The notes beneath the pieces are model-generated. The model ran no database searches, was not told where the DNA came from, and was given only the letters and a program-made list of their open reading frames with translations. A stretch of 64,000 nt of DNA from Corallococcus soli. GTDB lineage: Bacteria > Myxococcota > Myxococcia > Myxococcales > Myxococcaceae. Shown here piece by piece: positions 8,197 to 17,398 of the stretch. The translations under genes were made by a program, and so were the position numbers. Each line of letters opens with the position of its first letter. Positions within the stretch are counted from its first letter, which is position 1. The stretch spans positions 248,001 to 312,000 of the forward strand of contig NZ_JAAIYO010000002.1 of NCBI RefSeq assembly GCF_014930455.1. Direction: 5' to 3'.

Positions 8197-10038
8197 ATGC
8201 GTTTTCCTGTTTCCTCGCGCACGCTGCGCACCCTGTCCCTGGTGGGCGCCTGCTCGCTGTTCGCCGCCTGTGACTCCGACGAACCGCCCGTCCCTCCGCC
8301 GCCCCCGCCGCCGCTGGACACCTCGCCGCGCACGCTGACGCTGCTGCAGACGAGCGACCTGCACACCAACATCTTCCCGTGGGACTACTTCACCGGGAAG
8401 CCGGACGCGAAGCGCGGCCTCGCCAGGGTGGCCACGCTCATCAAGCAGGAGCGCGCGAAGAACCCGGACTGCACGCTGCTCTTCGACACCGGCGACACCA
8501 TCCAGGGCTCGCCGCTCGGCACCTACTACGCCATCGTGGACAACGCGCCCAAGCACCCCATGGCCACCGCCATGAACGAGCTGGGCTATACCGCCATGGC
8601 CCTGGGCAATCACGAGTTCAACTACGGCCAGGACGTCCTCAACAAGTTCAAGAGCGAGGCGAACTTCCCCCTGCTCGGCGCGAACGTGCGCAAGAGCGCG
8701 GACGGCTCCGAGGCCTTCACCCCGTACGTGATGACCACGGTGTGCGACGTGAAGGTCGGCATCCTGGGCCTCGTGACGCCGGGCGTGGCGACGTGGGAGC
8801 GCAAGGACAACATCACCGGGCTGCGCTTCGATGACCCGGTGGAGACCGCGAAGGCCTACGTGCCGAAGATGAAGCAGGCCGGCGCGGACGTGGTGGTGGT
8901 GGCCATCCACAGCGGCCCGGACAAGCAGCCGGTGGGCAGCGCGAGCAGCCCCGAGTCGTGGCTCGCGGACTACGCGGATGCCACGAAGTGGACCGACCGG
9001 GGCAACCTCCCCGGTGAGAACGCGGCGGTGCAGATCGCCCAGCAGGTGGCGGACGTGGACGTGCTCCTCACCGGCCACACCCACCAGCCCATCCCGAAGA
9101 TGCTGCTGAAGAACCAGGATGGCCGCGAGGTCCTCCTCACGCAGCCCAACCGCTGGGGCAGCCACCTGGCCCACGTGCAGCTCAACGTCACCTGGAAGGA
9201 CGAGCGCTGGGGCGTGGAAGCCCATGACTCGCAGCTCCACGCGGTGGACGAAACGGTGGTGGAGGACGCCACCGTCAAGCAGCTCACCCAGGCCTACCAC
9301 GACACCACGGTGACCTATGTGAACCAGAAGATTGGCAGCACCACGGCGGCCTTCACGGGGGGCTTCGCGGGACGCTACGTGGACAGCGCCCTGGGGGACC
9401 TGCTCAACATCGTGCAGGAGGAGGCCGCGGAGGAGGCCGGCTTCCCCGTGGACCTGTCCGCGACCGCCCTGTTCTCCAATGACGTCGCGCTGCCGGCGGG
9501 GGACGTCACCCTGCGCGACGCCTACAGCGTCTACATCTACGACAACACGCTGTACGTGATGGAGATCAACGGCTCCATCCTCCGGCGCGCGCTGGAGATG
9601 AACACGCTGTACTTCAAGCAGCTGGACGCGGCCAACCTGCCCGCGAAGCCCGCGGACGCGAAGGCCACCACGCCCGTCGTCGCGGACTACAACTGGGACC
9701 TCTACTCGCGCATCGACTACGGCTACGACCTGACAAAGCCCGCGGGCTCCCGGCTCACGCACCTGCGCTTCCAGGGCGTGGACGTCCGGGATGACCAGGT
9801 CTTCCGCATCGCCGTCAACAACTACCGCGGCGGTGGCGGCGGCGGGTACAGCATGTTCAAGGAAGGCCGCCTGCTGTGGTCCTCCGCGGACGGGGTGCGT
9901 GACTACGTCGCGCGCTACATGCAGGCGAACCAGAACCTGTCGCCGGAGGCGGTGAACACCTGCAACTTCACGCTCCTGCCGGACCTCTACACGCCGTACT
10001 ACGGGGCCACGTTGGGCCCCGCGAAGTGCGCGCCGTGA
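8197..10038 (+). CDS. Lipoprotein 5'-nucleotidase / metallophosphoesterase
   Basis: 613 residues from the ATG at 8197 (GAGG eight bases upstream), which opens a lipoprotein signal: MRFPVSSRTLRTLSLVGACS and lipobox LFAAC. An in-frame upstream start would remove the signal from the N-terminus. The metallophosphoesterase domain has TSDLHTN, DTGDTIQGS, ALGNHEFNYG, VVAIHSG and GHTHQP, the complete two-metal set. The second half is the 5'-nucleotidase C-terminal substrate domain, with ALGDLLNIVQEEA and NNYRGGGGGGYSMF. It should hydrolyse extracellular nucleotides or 2',3'-cyclic nucleotides on the cell surface. A strong hairpin terminator follows. Confidence 0.95.
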   Translation: MRFPVSSRTLRTLSLVGACSLFAACDSDEPPVPPPPPPPLDTSPRTLTLLQTSDLHTNIFPWDYFTGKPDAKRGLARVATLIKQERAKNPDCTLLFDTGDTIQGSPLGTYYAIVDNAPKHPMATAMNELGYTAMALGNHEFNYGQDVLNKFKSEANFPLLGANVRKSADGSEAFTPYVMTTVCDVKVGILGLVTPGVATWERKDNITGLRFDDPVETAKAYVPKMKQAGADVVVVAIHSGPDKQPVGSASSPESWLADYADATKWTDRGNLPGENAAVQIAQQVADVDVLLTGHTHQPIPKMLLKNQDGREVLLTQPNRWGSHLAHVQLNVTWKDERWGVEAHDSQLHAVDETVVEDATVKQLTQAYHDTTVTYVNQKIGSTTAAFTGGFAGRYVDSALGDLLNIVQEEAAEEAGFPVDLSATALFSNDVALPAGDVTLRDAYSVYIYDNTLYVMEINGSILRRALEMNTLYFKQLDAANLPAKPADAKATTPVVADYNWDLYSRIDYGYDLTKPAGSRLTHLRFQGVDVRDDQVFRIAVNNYRGGGGGGYSMFKEGRLLWSSADGVRDYVARYMQANQNLSPEAVNTCNFTLLPDLYTPYYGATLGPAKCAP

Positions 10039-10055
10039 GGTAGCCGGGGAGAGGA

Positions 10056-10090
10056 CGTGCGTCGCGCTGGAAGCTCCAGCGCGACGCGCG
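10056..10090. terminator. Bidirectional hairpin between convergent genes
   Basis: A 13-bp perfect stem GCGTCGCGCTGGA / TCCAGCGCGACGC with loop AGC, extended by further pairs at its base. It lies between the stops of the nucleotidase (+) and the RND pump (-). There is no U tract, as is usual in very GC-rich genomes. Confidence 0.8.
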
Positions 10091-10102
10091 GACCCGCCCG
10101 TC

Positions 10103-13100
10103 TCAGTGGGGCGCCTCCACCGGGGTGAGGCCTTCGCGCACGGGGGCGGTGCGCGTCCGGGAGATGAGCAGGTAGATGGCCGGCACGAAGTAGAGGGTGA
10201 AGACCGTGCCCAGCGCCATGCCCGTCACCAGCACCAGCCCGATGCTGTTGCGCGCTGCTGCTCCGGGCCCCGCGACCAGGACGAGCGGGAAGTGGCCCGC
10301 GACGGTGGCCACGGTCGTCATCAGGATGGGACGCAGCCGCTCCGCGGCGGCCTCCTGCACCGCTTCGAGCTTCGTCCTGCCCTCCTCCTGGAGCCGGTTG
10401 GCGAAGTCGACGATGAGGATGCCGTTCTTCGCGATGAGCCCCACCAGCGTGACCAACCCCACCTGCGAGTAGATGTTGAGCGTGGTGGTGAAGCTGTCGG
10501 TGAAGTAGGGCAGGTTCGGGTTCGGCATCTTCAGGAACGTGGTGATCAACGCGCCGAAGAGGGCCAGGGGCACGGAGCCCGCCAGGATGATGAACGGATC
10601 CCTGAAGCTGTTGAACTGGGCCGCGAGCACCAGGAAGATGAGCACCACCGCGAGCATGAACGCCGGGAGGAACGTGTTGCCCTCCACGCGCAGCTGCCGG
10701 GACTCGCCCGTGTAGTCGATGCGGTAGCCCGCCGGCAGGATGCGCGTGGCCTCCGTCTCCAGGTAGGTGAGGGCCTCGTCCAGCGGACGGATGGCCACGC
10801 CGCTCAGCTTGACGGCATTGAGCTGCTGGAAGCGGTTGAGCGACCGGGGCGCCACCGTGTTGCGCAGGGTGGCGATGGACGACAGGGCCACGAGCTTGCC
10901 GTCCGGGCCGGTGACGTGCACGTCCTTGAGCTGCTCGGGGTTGAGCCGGGAGACGCGCAGCACCTGCGGGATGACCTTGTAGCTGCGGCCGGCGATGTTG
11001 AAGCGGTTGACGAAGTTGCCGCCCACCGCCGCGCCCAGGTCCTGCCCCACCGTGCCCAGGTCCAGTCCCAGCTGCGCGACCTTCTCACGGTCCACCACCA
11101 CCTCCGACTGGGGCTGGTCCAGCTTCATGTCGATGATGGGCGGGAAGGCGAACAGGCCGCTCTGCGTCGCCTTCTCCTGGAGCTGCTGCGCGAACCCCAG
11201 CAGCTCCTCCGCCTCCGCCGTGGACGCGATGATGAACTCCACCGGGAAGTTGCCACCGCCCGGGAGCGCGGAGGGCTGGATGACGAAGGTCTGGACGCCC
11301 GGCAGGACGTTCACCCGCTCCTGCGTCTCCGCCAGCACCTGCGCCGCGGAGCGCTGGCGCTTCTCCCACGGCTTCAGCGACAGGCCCCAGAACCCGCTGG
11401 CCGGGTTCATGATCTGGAAGATGAAGTCGGCCTCTGGCATCGCCAGGAGCGTCTTGCTCACCTCGCCCATGGACGGCGCGAGCTGATCCAACGTGGAGTT
11501 GGACGGGGTGCTGACGATGCCGAAGACGATGCCCTGGTCCTCCGTCGGCGCCAGCTCCGTGGGCGACTGGGTGAACATCAGGACGGCCAGCAGGCTCAGC
11601 ACCACCCACGCGGCGTAGACGGGCCCTCGCGTCCGCAACGAGCGATCCAGGCTGCGCGCGTACGCGCCCCGCAGGCGCTCGAAGGCGCGGTTGATGACCC
11701 CCGCCAGCCCCTTGTCCTCGTGGCCCGCCCGCAGCAGCGCGGCGGACATCATGGGGGAGAGCGTCAGCGCCACCACGCCCGACAGCGCCACGGCCCCGGC
11801 CAGGGTGAGCGCGAACTCCCGGAACAGCGAGCCCGTGAGCCCGCCCTGGAAGGCGATGGGCGCGTACACCGCGGCGAGCGTGAGCGTCATCGCGATGATG
11901 GGGCCCACCAGCTCCCGCGCGCTCTTGAGCGCGGCGTCCACCGGACTCAGCCCGTCGCGCAGGTGGCGCTCCACGTTCTCCACCACGACGATGGCGTCGT
12001 CCACGACCAGGCCCACCGACAGCACCACCGCGAGCAGGGTGAGCAGGTTCACCGTGAAGCCGAACATCTGCATCAGGAACACGGTGCCGATGAGCGACAC
12101 CGGGATGGCCACCACCGGCACCAGGATGGAGCGCACGGAGCCCAGGAAGAGGAAGATGACCACCACGACGATGAGCAGCGTCTCACCCAGCGTGCTCACC
12201 ACCTCGTCGATGGCGTTCTGGATGTACTCCGTCCCGTCGAAGGCGATGCTGGCTTCAATCTGCTCCGGCATCTCCCGCTGCAGCGCGCCCATCTCCTCGC
12301 GGATGCGCTGCATGACGTCCAGCGAGTTGGCGTTGGGCAGCGACCAGATGCCGACGAACACCGCCGTCTGCCCGTTGAGGGTGACGTCGTTGTCGTAGTC
12401 CTCCGCCCCCAGCACCACGTCCGCGATGTCCGACAGCCGCACCACCGCGCCGCCGTCCTTGCGGACGATGAGTTGCCGGAACTCCTCCACGGAGCGCAGG
12501 CTCGTGTTCGCGGTGAGGTTCACCTGGACCAGCGACCCCTTCGTCTGGCCCACGGCGGCCAGCGAATTGTTGCTGGCGAGCGCCTGACGGACCTGGCTGG
12601 GGCTGACGTTGAGCGCGGCCATCCGGTCCGGCTTCATCCACACCCGCATCGCGAACGTGCGCGCCCCCAGGATGTCCGCGCGCTGCACGCCCTCCACGGA
12701 GGACAGCCGGGGCTGCACCACCCGCACCAGGTAGTCGGACAGCTCGTTCTGCTGGAGGAATTCGGAGGTGAAGTTGAGGTAGGCGACGGCGAACTGGCTG
12801 TCCGCGGACTCGATGCCCATCACGGGGACCTGCGCTTCGGGCGGCAGGTCTCCGCGCACCTGGTCGACCTTGGCGCTGATCTCACTCAGGGCGCGGTTGG
12901 AGTCGTAGTTGAGCTTGAGCCGGGCGCGGACGATGGAGACGCCCTGCAGGCTCTGGGACTCCACGTAGTCGATGCCGTCCGCTGCGGCGATGGCGCGCTC
13001 CAGCGGGGTGGTGATGAAGCCGCGGACCAGCTCCGCGTTGGCGCCGACGTAGGCGGTGGTGACGGTGATGTCGGCGTTCTCGCTGCGCGGGTACTGCCGC

Positions 13101-13201
13101 ACGTTGAGCGAGCCCAGGGCCTGCAGGCCCGCGATGATGATGAGGAGGTTGACCACCAGCGCCACGACCGGGCGGCGGATGAACAGGGCGGTGAAGTTCA
13201 T
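10103..13201 (-). CDS. RND efflux pump inner-membrane transporter (HAE1 family)
   Basis: 1032 residues, full length for an AcrB/MexB-type pump. It opens MNFTALFIRRPVVALVVNLL, the typical first membrane helix. TM4 carries the proton-relay Asp pair in VGLVVDDAIVVVENVERHL. Two halves are seen, each with a large periplasmic loop, and the second membrane half has LVGLIAKNGILIVDFANRLQ. It exports hydrophobic compounds by proton antiport with a periplasmic adaptor and an outer-membrane channel. The adaptor is encoded 19 bases upstream; no TolC-like gene is in the window, so the channel must be elsewhere. Substrates are unknown. Confidence 0.96.
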   Translation of the reverse strand: MNFTALFIRRPVVALVVNLLIIIAGLQALGSLNVRQYPRSENADITVTTAYVGANAELVRGFITTPLERAIAAADGIDYVESQSLQGVSIVRARLKLNYDSNRALSEISAKVDQVRGDLPPEAQVPVMGIESADSQFAVAYLNFTSEFLQQNELSDYLVRVVQPRLSSVEGVQRADILGARTFAMRVWMKPDRMAALNVSPSQVRQALASNNSLAAVGQTKGSLVQVNLTANTSLRSVEEFRQLIVRKDGGAVVRLSDIADVVLGAEDYDNDVTLNGQTAVFVGIWSLPNANSLDVMQRIREEMGALQREMPEQIEASIAFDGTEYIQNAIDEVVSTLGETLLIVVVVIFLFLGSVRSILVPVVAIPVSLIGTVFLMQMFGFTVNLLTLLAVVLSVGLVVDDAIVVVENVERHLRDGLSPVDAALKSARELVGPIIAMTLTLAAVYAPIAFQGGLTGSLFREFALTLAGAVALSGVVALTLSPMMSAALLRAGHEDKGLAGVINRAFERLRGAYARSLDRSLRTRGPVYAAWVVLSLLAVLMFTQSPTELAPTEDQGIVFGIVSTPSNSTLDQLAPSMGEVSKTLLAMPEADFIFQIMNPASGFWGLSLKPWEKRQRSAAQVLAETQERVNVLPGVQTFVIQPSALPGGGNFPVEFIIASTAEAEELLGFAQQLQEKATQSGLFAFPPIIDMKLDQPQSEVVVDREKVAQLGLDLGTVGQDLGAAVGGNFVNRFNIAGRSYKVIPQVLRVSRLNPEQLKDVHVTGPDGKLVALSSIATLRNTVAPRSLNRFQQLNAVKLSGVAIRPLDEALTYLETEATRILPAGYRIDYTGESRQLRVEGNTFLPAFMLAVVLIFLVLAAQFNSFRDPFIILAGSVPLALFGALITTFLKMPNPNLPYFTDSFTTTLNIYSQVGLVTLVGLIAKNGILIVDFANRLQEEGRTKLEAVQEAAAERLRPILMTTVATVAGHFPLVLVAGPGAAARNSIGLVLVTGMALGTVFTLYFVPAIYLLISRTRTAPVREGLTPVEAPH

Positions 13202-13220
13202 GGTTTCGCCTTCCTCCGCC

Positions 13221-14420
13221 CTACGGGTTCACGGGCTGGGGCGCGGCCTCGACGGGCGGCGCCAGCGCGTTGTTGAGGACGACGGCCGCGCCATTCTTCA
13301 GCTTGAACACGCCGCTGCTGACCACGCTCTGCCCGGCCTTCAGGCCCGACGTCACCTCGACGAAGTCCCCCCTGCGCTCCCCCAGCCGCACGAACTGCTG
13401 CCGCGCCAGGAGGGCGGGCTTGCCCGTGGCGTCCTTGCCCTCGGAGAGGGTGAACACCGAATCGCCATAGGGGGCGAAGAGCACGGCGGTGGCGGGGATG
13501 GCCACCACCGGGTGGCTGGCCTCGGCGAGCACCTCCACGTTGGCGAACATCCCCGGCAGCAGCCGGCCGTCCGCGTTGGGGACGGTGGCGCGCATGCGCA
13601 CGTTGCGTGAGGACAGCTCCACCTCGGGGTTGATGGTGGTGAGCTCCCCCTCCCACGCGTCCGACGGGAAGACGTCCACGCGGACGCGCACCTTCTGCCC
13701 CTGCTTCACGGTGGCCAGCGCCTGCTGGGGGAGCTGGAACTCCACCAGGGCGGGGGTGATGGACTGCAGGGAGGCGATGGGGTTGCCCGGGGAGACGAGC
13801 TGCCCCAGCTCCACCTGCCGGATGCCGATGCGGCCCTCGAAGGGCGCGCGGATGACCTTCTTCGCGATGAGGGTGCGCAGGTGGGCCACCGTGGCGTCGG
13901 CCTGGACCGCCCGCGTCCGGACGGCGTCCAGCTCCGACTGGGTGTTGGCCCCCTGGGTGTGGAGCTTCTCCACGCGGGCCCGCGTCAGCCGCGCGAGCTC
14001 CGCGTCCGCCTCCGCCCCGGTCAACTGGGCCGCCTCGCTGGACGTGTCGAGCTGGACGAGCACCTGCCCCTTCTTCACCGACGCGCCGTTCTCGAAGCGG
14101 ATGTCGCTGACGACGCCCGGGAGTTCGGCGCTCAGCGTCACGCCCCGCACCGCCATCACCGTGCCGACCGCGCCCTGGCTCGCCTGCCAGCCGAAGGACT
14201 CCGCCTGGGCCGAGGTGACGGACTCGGGAGGCTGCACGAAGGCCTCCCCGTCCTGGATCATCGCGACGATCTGCGCCCCCTTGACGGCGACGAGCCCCGC
14301 GATGACCGCGAAGAGCAGCAGGACGCCGATGATCCACCGCTTGAGACGACCGGCGGGACGCGGGATGGAGAGGGGCACTTCAGGGGACGGGGCAGGGGGC
14401 GAGGCATGCATCGTGGGCAC
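13221..14420 (-). CDS. RND efflux periplasmic adaptor subunit (MFP/HlyD)
   Basis: 399 residues from a GTG; an ATG three codons later is equally possible. A membrane anchor WIIGVLLLFAVIAGLVAVKG lies near residue 28 with no lipobox, so it is anchored by a helix. Then come the split lipoyl domain (GVVSDIRFENGASVKKGQVL and APFEGRIGIRQVELGQLVSPG), a short alpha-hairpin rich in Ala and Arg between them, and beta-barrel and membrane-proximal domains (PGMFANVEVL, VVAIPATAVL). It bridges the pump to the outer-membrane channel. The pump gene follows 19 bases downstream in the same transcript. Confidence 0.94.
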   Translation of the reverse strand: MPTMHASPPAPSPEVPLSIPRPAGRLKRWIIGVLLLFAVIAGLVAVKGAQIVAMIQDGEAFVQPPESVTSAQAESFGWQASQGAVGTVMAVRGVTLSAELPGVVSDIRFENGASVKKGQVLVQLDTSSEAAQLTGAEADAELARLTRARVEKLHTQGANTQSELDAVRTRAVQADATVAHLRTLIAKKVIRAPFEGRIGIRQVELGQLVSPGNPIASLQSITPALVEFQLPQQALATVKQGQKVRVRVDVFPSDAWEGELTTINPEVELSSRNVRMRATVPNADGRLLPGMFANVEVLAEASHPVVAIPATAVLFAPYGDSVFTLSEGKDATGKPALLARQQFVRLGERRGDFVEVTSGLKAGQSVVSSGVFKLKNGAAVVLNNALAPPVEAAPQPVNP

Positions 14421-14591
14421 TCAAAAGAGCTGGATTGCGCAGCCGTGTCAGGGATTGCGCAGCGCTCTAGCCGAACCGCCCCGCGTTTGCGCTCTTGAAA
14501 TTGCGTTTTTCTTGTGACCACACCGCTCGGGTAGGAAGTGCAAGGAATTGTCCAGTGAAAACAGGATGCTCCGGTTGCGGGGACCGTCCCC

Positions 14592-14657
14592 ATGGCTCGC
14601 ACCGTCGCCTACCTGGAGGGACAGGCAGCCGGGGCGCGATTCCGGGGTGCGAGCCGT
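14592..14657 (+). ncRNA. Structured leader before the SMR gene (possible regulatory RNA)
   Basis: A 10-bp perfect stem GGCTCGCACC (14594-14603) with GGTGCGAGCC (14646-14655), lengthened by a G-U and an A-T pair, encloses two short hairpins: CCTG-GAGGGA-CAGG (14612-14625) and CCGG...CCGG (14629-14645). This makes a three-way junction ending 35 bases before the ATG. Guanidine riboswitches are known before SMR genes, but the conserved guanidine-I core was not found. Confidence 0.4.
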
Positions 14658-14692
14658 CATGCTGGCGTGTATGGGTTCAAGAGGAGAGGCCC

Positions 14693-15016
14693 ATGCTCGC
14701 GTATGTTTTCATGATTGCCGCCATCGCCAGCGAAGTCGTTGGCACGTCGCTGCTCAAGAGGACGGATGGCTTCACGCGGCTCTGGCCGTCCGTCGCGTGC
14801 CTTGGCGCCTATGCGCTGGCGTTCGTCTTCCTGTCGCGCGCCGTGAAGACGATTCCGGTGGGCATCGCCTATGCGCTGTGGTCCGGGTTGGGGACCACGG
14901 CCATCGTCATCATCGGCGCCACGTTCCTGGGAGAGCCCCTCAGCACCGTCAAGGTCCTGGGCGTAGGGCTCATCGTCGCGGGCGTTGTCGTGCTCAACCT
15001 GGGCGGCGGGCACTGA
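14693..15016 (+). CDS. Small multidrug resistance (SMR) transporter, EmrE/Qac type
   Basis: 107 residues, four membrane helices. The start at 14693 follows AGGAGAGG with correct spacing, although the frame is open far upstream. The essential Glu is in IAAIASEVVGTSLLK in TM1, and GFTRLWPS and IAYALWSGLG are those of EmrE/Qac proteins rather than of guanidinium exporters. These dimeric proteins exchange protons for cationic drugs or quaternary ammonium compounds. A folded leader RNA may control expression. Confidence 0.93.
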   Translation: MLAYVFMIAAIASEVVGTSLLKRTDGFTRLWPSVACLGAYALAFVFLSRAVKTIPVGIAYALWSGLGTTAIVIIGATFLGEPLSTVKVLGVGLIVAGVVVLNLGGGH

Positions 15017-15180
15017 GGGGAGGACCTCCGTCCTTCACGGCTTCGACCCCGACGCGAGGCTGGCCTCGCGGGCCCGCGGCGCATGGCCTACCCTGGGCCC
15101 GGGGCGAGTCCTCTTCCGCTGGCTGGGGACGGCATCGCGTCAGGCTGGGCGGAGGGGGTGGCCCCCCGGAGGAGGACCGG

Positions 15181-15675
15181 ATGCTCGCGTGCGTGGATGT
15201 GGACTACCGGCCCGACCTCACCGTGGCCGCGTGCATCCTCTTTCGCGGCTGGACGGACGCCAGGGAGGCTGGGCATTTGGTGGAGCGCGGCCCCGTCGCG
15301 GCCCCCTACGAGCCCGGTCAGTTCTACCGCCGCGAGCTTCCGCACCTGCTGCGCGTGCTCGCCGGGGTGCAGGAGCCGCTGGAGACCATCGTGGTGGATG
15401 GCTACGTGTGGCTCGGTCAGGACAAGCCGGGCCTGGGCGCCCACCTGTACGAGGCGCTCTGCCGCGCGGTGCCCATCATCGGCGTGGCCAAGACCCCCTA
15501 TGTCACCACCGGACCGGCCCTGCCCATCGTGCGCGGCCAGAGCCTGCGCCCCCTGCTCATCACCGCCATCGGCATGGAGACCGCGACCGCCGCGGAGCAC
15601 ATCCGGAGGATGCACGGCGCCTCGCGCATGCCGACGCTGCTGACCCAGGTGGACCGGCTGAGCCGCTTGTCCTGA
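15181..15675 (+). CDS. Endonuclease V-like protein, short and diverged
   Basis: 164 residues from the ATG at 15181 (GGAGGA seven bases upstream). The order of motifs is that of endonuclease V, which cuts DNA or RNA near deoxyinosine/inosine: CVDVDY (Asp6/Asp8), YRRELPHL (Glu52), VVDGYVWLGQDKPGLGAHL (Asp73), IIGVAKTPY (Lys104) and LRPLLITAIG. The last metal-site His of the family, expected in a Ser/Thr-x-GH context, appears as GMETATA with Met132. The protein is also about 50 residues shorter than typical Nfi. It may be a family offshoot with altered or no nuclease activity. Confidence 0.7.
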   Translation: MLACVDVDYRPDLTVAACILFRGWTDAREAGHLVERGPVAAPYEPGQFYRRELPHLLRVLAGVQEPLETIVVDGYVWLGQDKPGLGAHLYEALCRAVPIIGVAKTPYVTTGPALPIVRGQSLRPLLITAIGMETATAAEHIRRMHGASRMPTLLTQVDRLSRLS

Positions 15676-15688
15676 GGCGGGGCGCGCA

Positions 15689-15708
15689 CTGGTGACCATG
15701 GTCACCAG
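15689..15708. promoter_or_regulatory. Perfect 20-bp palindrome
   Basis: CTGGTGACCATGGTCACCAG is fully self-complementary with no spacer. It lies 13 bases after the stop of the endonuclease V-like gene and about 217 bases before the next start. It could be a terminator stem or the operator of a dimeric repressor for the downstream gene. Confidence 0.5.
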
Positions 15709-15924
15709 GTGGTGGATCCCGTCATCGCGCCACGCGACGCAGCGGGGGCCGAGGGATGGGGAGCGTGCGTCCCAAGCGGTTGATTTCCCAGGAAGGGTGA
15801 CACCCTGGCGGTGGGCCCCGGAGGCTGGCATGCGTCCTGCTCTGGGTCCGGGCATGCCGCGCAACGGCGGCGCCGGTTTCGCTCGCAAGGCTTGTTCCCC
15901 CTCGTCGGCCTCCCTGAGTCTGAA

Positions 15925-16944
15925 ATGTCCATCGCGCTCCCCCTCCGCTCGCCGTCCTCGCTTCCCCGTTCGAGCACCGCCGACCTCAAGCCGGTCTCCT
16001 CTCCGGCCCAGGGCGTGATGGGCTCCCCGGCGCAGCAGACCCGGAACGACCTGCGGCAGACGCTCATGACCGACTCCTTCGAACAGGCGGGCGGCATCGA
16101 GAAGACGCGGGCGCAATTGTCGGAGCTGCTGGGGGGGCTCGCGCAGTGGATGAAGTCGCTGGAGACGCAGACCCCCGGAGGGCAGGGTGGTGACCTGGGG
16201 CTCGGGTCGCAGGAACTCGCGCCCAGCCTGGGTGACGCAGTGGAGGGCGGTGCCCTGGCGTCCCTCCAGGGAGTTTCCTCGTACAGCGGTGCGGCCCAGG
16301 CCCAGCACGGGGTCGACCCGATGCATTCCAACCGCACCAGCGACGCGGGCCCTGGTTTCGGCGCGCCCTCCGCTGGGTCCACCGAGCAGGTGAGCGCGAG
16401 TGAGCCGTGGTTGGCGCGCAACAACGTCGGCTCGCCCTACAACAGCAACATGCTGCTCATCGACCCGAGCCAGAAGGGTGAATACAAGTACACGAACACG
16501 TTCACCAACAACACGGACAAGCCGCAGACCGTCACGCTCTGGAACAAGACGGGCGAGAAGGGCGGTCCGAACGACGGGCAGCACTTCGACAAGAGCACGC
16601 CGAAGACCTTCACGCTGGAGCCCGGCCAGTCACGGGTGGTGGCGTTCGACGCCAACAGCAGCGTCGCGTGGTGCGTGTCCAAGGACGGCTCGGCGAAGCC
16701 GGGCGCGAACTCCGGCCAGACCTGGGGCGAGGCGACGTTCGCGAACGCCGGCACGGGCTGGAGCGGCTACGACACCAGCCAGATCAGCCCCGCGGGCCAC
16801 AATGGCAAGATGTCCATCACGAACGATGCTGGCGGCCACACCGTCACGGAGGCCAATGCCTGGCAGACGCCTTCGGACGACCCGGCGGGCCTGGATGTCG
16901 GTGTCCCCGCCGGCCCGTTGAACCTGACCACCGTCTTCAGCTGA
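15925..16944 (+). CDS. Uncharacterised protein with beta-sandwich-like C-terminal domain
   Basis: 339 residues if started at the ATG MSIALPLRS; the frame is open upstream and no Shine-Dalgarno sequence decides the start. There is no signal peptide. The N-terminal third is Ser/Pro rich with a helical part (EKTRAQLSELLGGLAQWMKS), followed by a low-complexity linker. From about residue 155 a beta-rich domain begins (NNVGSPYNSNMLLIDPSQKG), with VTLWNKTGEKGGPNDGQHF and a single Cys in SSVAWCVSKDG. That architecture, Ser-rich helical leader plus compact beta domain, is like proteins exported without cleavable signals. No family was recognised. Confidence 0.65.
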   Translation: MSIALPLRSPSSLPRSSTADLKPVSSPAQGVMGSPAQQTRNDLRQTLMTDSFEQAGGIEKTRAQLSELLGGLAQWMKSLETQTPGGQGGDLGLGSQELAPSLGDAVEGGALASLQGVSSYSGAAQAQHGVDPMHSNRTSDAGPGFGAPSAGSTEQVSASEPWLARNNVGSPYNSNMLLIDPSQKGEYKYTNTFTNNTDKPQTVTLWNKTGEKGGPNDGQHFDKSTPKTFTLEPGQSRVVAFDANSSVAWCVSKDGSAKPGANSGQTWGEATFANAGTGWSGYDTSQISPAGHNGKMSITNDAGGHTVTEANAWQTPSDDPAGLDVGVPAGPLNLTTVFS

Positions 16945-16984
16945 TTCCGACGTCCGCCGTGCGGCCGGTCCACCGTGGGTTCGC

Positions 16985-17200
16985 CCGGATCCACGGCTCT
17001 CCTGCACCCGTGTGGAGCCCGGACTTGGAGTAGGCACGCCGGAAGTGGATCGCCTGGAACGTCGAGTGCAGGAGGATGGGCCGCTCGCCGAGCAGCAGCG
17101 GGTCCTTGGCGAGGGACAGCGCTCCTCATTCACCCAGACCTCCTTGCCGTGAATCCACACAAGGTGCGGGAGGGCCGGACTCGCGGACGGTGTCATGACG
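16985..17200 (-). pseudogene. Frame-disrupted coding remnant
   Basis: On the minus strand one frame reads PHLVWIHGKEVWVNEE, and after a one-base shift near 17130 a second reads ALSLAKDPLLLGERPILLHS, then FQAIHFRRAYSKSGLHTG. Together they look like one decayed protein, with neither a clean start nor a plausible single frame. The family was not recognised. It occupies most of the 450-base gap before the HAF-repeat lipoprotein. Confidence 0.35.
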
Positions 17201-17398
17201 GCGTCGAGCGCCGCTTCCGTGCATGTTCCCCGCATTCGCGGGGCTTCACGCATTCCGAACCGGGGCGCCCCGGTCAACTCCCGGAATCACGATGCTGTTG
17301 TATCTGAGTTGCATCTGTTGGAGTTGCTGTGACAGATTCGAGGTGCTCCGAATCCGCGTGAGTGTGTCGCTCCGCGCACGGAAACACCGGGAAACGTC

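Noticed and set aside
10106-13276. 1056-codon open frame on the plus strand opposite the RND pump
   Set aside because: It is the His/Arg/Gln-rich antisense shadow of the pump gene, typical of high-GC DNA, with no domain or start signal.
14594-14655. Guanidine-I riboswitch
   Set aside because: GGAGGGACA resembles its 3' core, but the conserved 5' part is absent and the exporter is of the Qac type.
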